This document shows, piece by piece, positions 62,508-64,000 of a DNA stretch of 64,000 nucleotides. The notes beneath the pieces are model-generated. The model was not told where the DNA came from, did not search any database, and saw nothing but the letters and a program-made list of their open reading frames with translations. Location of the stretch: the NCBI RefSeq assembly GCF_000716535.1, contig NZ_JNWV01000029.1:1-64000 (forward strand), read 5' to 3'. Source of the stretch: Streptomyces flaveolus. Its GTDB lineage: Bacteria > Actinomycetota > Actinomycetes > Streptomycetales > Streptomycetaceae. Numbering within the stretch: position 1 is the stretch's first letter; the number at the start of each line of letters is the position of its first letter. The position numbers and the translations under genes were made by a program.

Positions 62508-63869
62508 ATGGACAAGCAGCAGGAGTTCGTGCTCCGGACCTTGGAGGAGCGCGACATCCGGTTCGTACGCCTGTGGTTCACGGACGTGCTGGGCTTCCTC
62601 AAGTCCGTCGCCGTGGCCCCCGCCGAGCTGGAACAGGCCTTCGACGAGGGCATCGGCTTCGACGGCTCCGCCATCGAGGGCTTCGCCCGGGTCTACGAGT
62701 CCGACATGATCGCCAAGCCGGACCCGTCCACCTTCCAGGTCCTGCCGTGGCGCGCGGAGACCCCCGGTACGGCCCGCATGTTCTGCGACATCCTCATGCC
62801 GGACGGCTCACCGTCCTTCGCCGACCCGCGGTACGTCCTGAAGCGCGCCCTCGCCCGCACCTCCGACCTGGGCTTCACCTTCTACACCCACCCGGAGATC
62901 GAGTTCTTCCTGCTGAAGGACCGCCCGCTGGACGGCTCCCGCCCGACCCCCGCCGACAACTCGGGCTACTTCGACCACACCCCCACCAACGTCGGCATGG
63001 ACTTCCGCCGCCAGGCGATCACCATGCTGGAGTCGATGGGCATCTCGGTGGAGTTCTCCCACCACGAGGGCGCGCCGGGCCAGCAGGAGATCGACCTGCG
63101 CTACGCGGACGCCCTCTCCACGGCCGACAACATCATGACCTTCCGCCTGGTCATGAAGCAGGTGGCGCTGGAGCAGGGGGTGCAGGCGACCTTCATGCCG
63201 AAGCCGTTCTCCGAGCACCCCGGCTCCGGCATGCACACCCACCTGTCCCTCTTCGAAGGCGACCGCAACGCCTTCTACGAGTCCGGCGCCGAGTACCAGC
63301 TCTCCAAGGTCGGCCGCTCCTTCATCGCGGGCCTGCTGCGGCACGCGGCGGAGATCTCCGCGGTCACCAACCAGTGGGTGAACTCCTACAAGCGCATCTG
63401 GGGCGGCTCCGAGCGCACCGCCGGCGCCGGCGGCGAGGCCCCCTCCTACATCTGCTGGGGCCACAACAACCGCAGCGCCCTGGTCCGCGTCCCGATGTAC
63501 AAGCCCGGCAAGACCGGCTCGGCCCGCGTCGAGGTCCGCTCCATCGACTCCGGCGCCAACCCGTACCTGGCCTACGCCGTCCTCCTCGCCGCCGGCCTGA
63601 AGGGCATCGAGGAGGGTTACGAGCTGCCGCCCGGCGCCGAGGACGACGTCTGGGCCCTCTCCAACGCCGAACGCCGCGCCATGGGCATCGAGCCGCTCCC
63701 GCAGAACCTCGGCGAGGCCCTGACCCTGATGGAGGGCAGCGACCTGGTCGCCGAGACCCTCGGCGAGCACGTCTTCGACTTCTTCCTGCGCAACAAGCGG
63801 CAGGAGTGGGAGGAGTACCGGTCCGAGGTGACGGCGTTCGAGCTGCGGAAGAACCTGCCGGTGCTGTAA
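62508..63869 (+). CDS. glnA2: GlnA2, glutamine-synthetase-like (gamma-glutamylpolyamine synthetase)
   Basis: 453 aa, the length of Streptomyces coelicolor GlnA2, which has been described as a gamma-glutamylpolyamine synthetase. Family motifs are FDGSAIEGFARVYESDM (latch), THPEIEFFLL (metal Glu), HHEGAPGQQEIDLR, KPFSEHPGSGMHTHLSL and SARVEVRSIDSGANPYLA. Where classical GSI enzymes have the adenylylation site NLYDLPPEE, this one has DDVWALSNAERR, with Trp in place of Tyr, so it is probably not adenylylated. ATG 62508 is preferred over 62493 because of GGGGAAG and the 453-aa length. Confidence 0.92.
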   Translation: MDKQQEFVLRTLEERDIRFVRLWFTDVLGFLKSVAVAPAELEQAFDEGIGFDGSAIEGFARVYESDMIAKPDPSTFQVLPWRAETPGTARMFCDILMPDGSPSFADPRYVLKRALARTSDLGFTFYTHPEIEFFLLKDRPLDGSRPTPADNSGYFDHTPTNVGMDFRRQAITMLESMGISVEFSHHEGAPGQQEIDLRYADALSTADNIMTFRLVMKQVALEQGVQATFMPKPFSEHPGSGMHTHLSLFEGDRNAFYESGAEYQLSKVGRSFIAGLLRHAAEISAVTNQWVNSYKRIWGGSERTAGAGGEAPSYICWGHNNRSALVRVPMYKPGKTGSARVEVRSIDSGANPYLAYAVLLAAGLKGIEEGYELPPGAEDDVWALSNAERRAMGIEPLPQNLGEALTLMEGSDLVAETLGEHVFDFFLRNKRQEWEEYRSEVTAFELRKNLPVL

Positions 63870-63907
63870 GCGCAGGTCACGGCGGGTTTCCGCTGAAACG
63901 ATCCCCT

Positions 63908-63936
63908 GGGGCCGACGGTCGTGGACCGTCGGCCCC
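63908..63936 (+). terminator. Terminator hairpin after glnA2
   Basis: GGGGCCGACGGTC (63908-63920) pairs perfectly with GACCGTCGGCCCC (63924-63936), a 13-bp stem with a GTG loop, 39 bp past the stop. The last ~60 bp of the window hold no recognisable gene. Confidence 0.75.
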
Positions 63937-64000
63937 GCGGCGTCCCACGGCCGTGTGCCATGACACCGCCGAGCCGCGGACTGACACGCACCCGAAGTCG

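Overview
This 64-kb window is very GC-rich, uses GTG starts often, and is packed with AfsR/SARP-type regulators, TetR and XRE/DUF397 regulators, secreted proteases and ABC/MFS exporters. It is a Streptomyces chromosome or that of a very close relative. The right part (efeOBU, heme oxygenase, map, F420:NADPH reductase, panB, flavohemoglobin, glnA2) looks like conserved core chromosome. The left 10.6 kb is the edge of a nonribosomal peptide gene cluster.

Layout. 1-10.6 kb: an NRPS running off the left edge on the minus strand (A-T-C-A-T-C, with a broken last C domain). Divergent from it is a tightly coupled plus-strand operon: DrrAB-type exporter, a 56-residue ORF, a type II thioesterase, and a second ATPase/permease pair, closed by a strong terminator. 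10.9-18.1 kb: GNAT acetyltransferase, small membrane protein, a 984-residue AfsR-like regulator, a secreted trypsin-like protease operon, a frameshifted gene remnant and a GC-rich minisatellite. 18.1-29.1 kb: housekeeping and detoxification genes (DoxX, aldo/keto reductase behind a MerR-type promoter, D,D-carboxypeptidase, SDR, Gfo/Idh, Bcr-type MFS, serine hydrolase, Rsm22-like protein, TetR, prim-pol-like protein). 29.2-35.2 kb: an iron island, with efeO-efeB-efeU plus a lipoprotein gene behind two iron-box-like sites, and a heme oxygenase behind a long palindrome. 35.3-48.3 kb: map, MFS, SIS-like protein, cytoplasmic sialidase, F420 reductase, M50 protease, a second AfsR-like regulator (1085 aa), a DrrAB-type exporter whose promoter carries 11-bp-phased repeats, and panB. 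48.5-56.8 kb: DHA2 exporter with TetR, VanJ-like phosphatase, another MFS, a small membrane protein flanked by ~300-bp inverted repeats, and an RsbW-like/XRE/DUF397 locus with a frameshift. 56.8-64 kb: sedolisin protease, DUF305/DUF3105 pair, NsrR with flavohemoglobin, and GlnA2.

How the parts fit. The NRPS starts with an adenylation domain of the Lys2-like type and continues with a module whose pocket reads as asparagine-specific. The coupled operon supplies editing (thioesterase) and export or self-resistance. The iron island joins ferric uptake to heme degradation. NsrR probably controls the flavohemoglobin through the palindrome at 62241-62263. Many genes here have a TAnnnT -10 hexamer 6-7 nt before the start codon, so leaderless transcription is common. 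No tRNA, rRNA, CRISPR array, intact insertion sequence or integrase was seen.
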